A DNA stretch of 15,359 nt from DATKZH01 sp964475955 (lineage in GTDB: Bacteria > Planctomycetota > Planctomycetia > Pirellulales > Thermoguttaceae). The translations under genes and the position numbers were made by a program. Below are positions 15,141 through 15,359 of this stretch, one piece after another (the first letter of the stretch is position 1; every line of letters begins with the position of its first letter). The notes beneath the pieces were generated by a model. The model had not been told where the DNA came from, searched no databases, and saw only the letters and a list, made by a program, of their open reading frames with translations. The stretch is from the NCBI GenBank assembly GCA_964475955.1, contig CAYYZY010000190.1, positions 1-15,359 of the forward strand, read 5' to 3'.

Positions 15141-15359
15141 ATGTTTTCGGGCATTGTGGAGTGCATGGGCCGCGTGGCGGAAATCCGATCGGAGCCGCCC
15201 GGCTGCCGGTTGATCGTTCGCGAGCCCAAGATCGCCGCCGAGACCGCGGTGGCCGACAGCATCTCGGTCAACGGTTGCTGCCTGACGGTCGTCGAGAGCG
15301 ACGAGGCGACCATGGGCTTCCAGGCCGGTCCCGAAACGCTCGCGCGCACCAACCTGGGC
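15141..15359 (+). CDS. ribE: Riboflavin synthase alpha subunit, N-terminal part
   Basis: The first 73 residues of riboflavin synthase, which dismutates two 6,7-dimethyl-8-ribityllumazine molecules to riboflavin in the cytoplasm; the window ends in frame and cuts off the rest of an expected protein of about 200 residues. The family opening MFSGIVECMGRV (MFTGIIE-type) is followed by GCRLIV at 21-26, ADSISVNGCCLTVV at 38-51 (consensus GDSIAVNGVCLTV) and GPETLARTNLG at 63-73, the substrate-binding end of the first lumazine-binding barrel. The ATG at 15141 has GAGGTG at 15129-15134 with a 6-base spacer. The second barrel cannot be seen. The gene is divergent from the glycosidase-like gene and separated from it by the direct-repeat region. 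Confidence 0.95.
   Translation, partial: MFSGIVECMGRVAEIRSEPPGCRLIVREPKIAAETAVADSISVNGCCLTVVESDEATMGFQAGPETLARTNLG

Overview
The window is GC-rich and comes from a bacterial chromosome, most likely a planctomycete of the Pirellulales type. This rests on three things: a 339-residue exported protein that looks like the planctomycete-restricted TIGR03009 (LolA-like) family, a secreted-looking thioredoxin/trypsin fusion and a ClpS variant of the kind I associate with this phylum, and intergenic regions full of large palindromes and heptamer repeats typical of these genomes. The assignment is from memory of families, not from a search. I see no tRNA, rRNA, CRISPR array, integrase or intact insertion sequence.

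Layout, left to right. A CelD/BcsL-type GNAT acyltransferase (+) converges on a two-gene minus-strand unit, clpS then mtaB, with a heptamer repeat between the two. Divergent from clpS, after about 600 bases without a convincing gene, is a 549-residue thioredoxin-trypsin fusion (+) with a near-perfect ribosome binding site. Next comes a 480-base repeat island carrying several inverted repeats. It is followed by a co-directional pair: a membrane-anchored protein with a degenerate GGDEF domain and a 13-repeat TPR protein. The TPR gene converges, 16 bases apart, on the TIGR03009-like gene (-). A 450-base divergent spacer with hairpins leads to a GT4 glycosyltransferase (+), which converges across another large inverted repeat on a 930-residue exported glycosidase-like protein (-). 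An 850-base divergent spacer contains a roughly 53-base direct repeat in three copies, and then riboflavin synthase (ribE, +) begins and is cut by the window end.

The genes do not form one obvious pathway. They group loosely: housekeeping (MtaB tRNA modification, ClpS N-degron adaptor, riboflavin synthase), envelope or periplasmic functions (thioredoxin-protease, TIGR03009-like protein, glycosidase-like protein) and surface polysaccharide or signalling (acyltransferase, GT4, degenerate GGDEF plus TPR). I do not see a convincing new defence or mobile system. The most notable items are the degenerate GGDEF protein beside a TPR scaffold, altered specificity-pocket residues in ClpS, the exported thioredoxin-protease fusion, the unclassified glycosidase-like protein, the three-copy direct repeat upstream of ribE, and an inverted-repeat family with one perfect 27-base-arm copy and a single-arm relative about 8.6 kb away.
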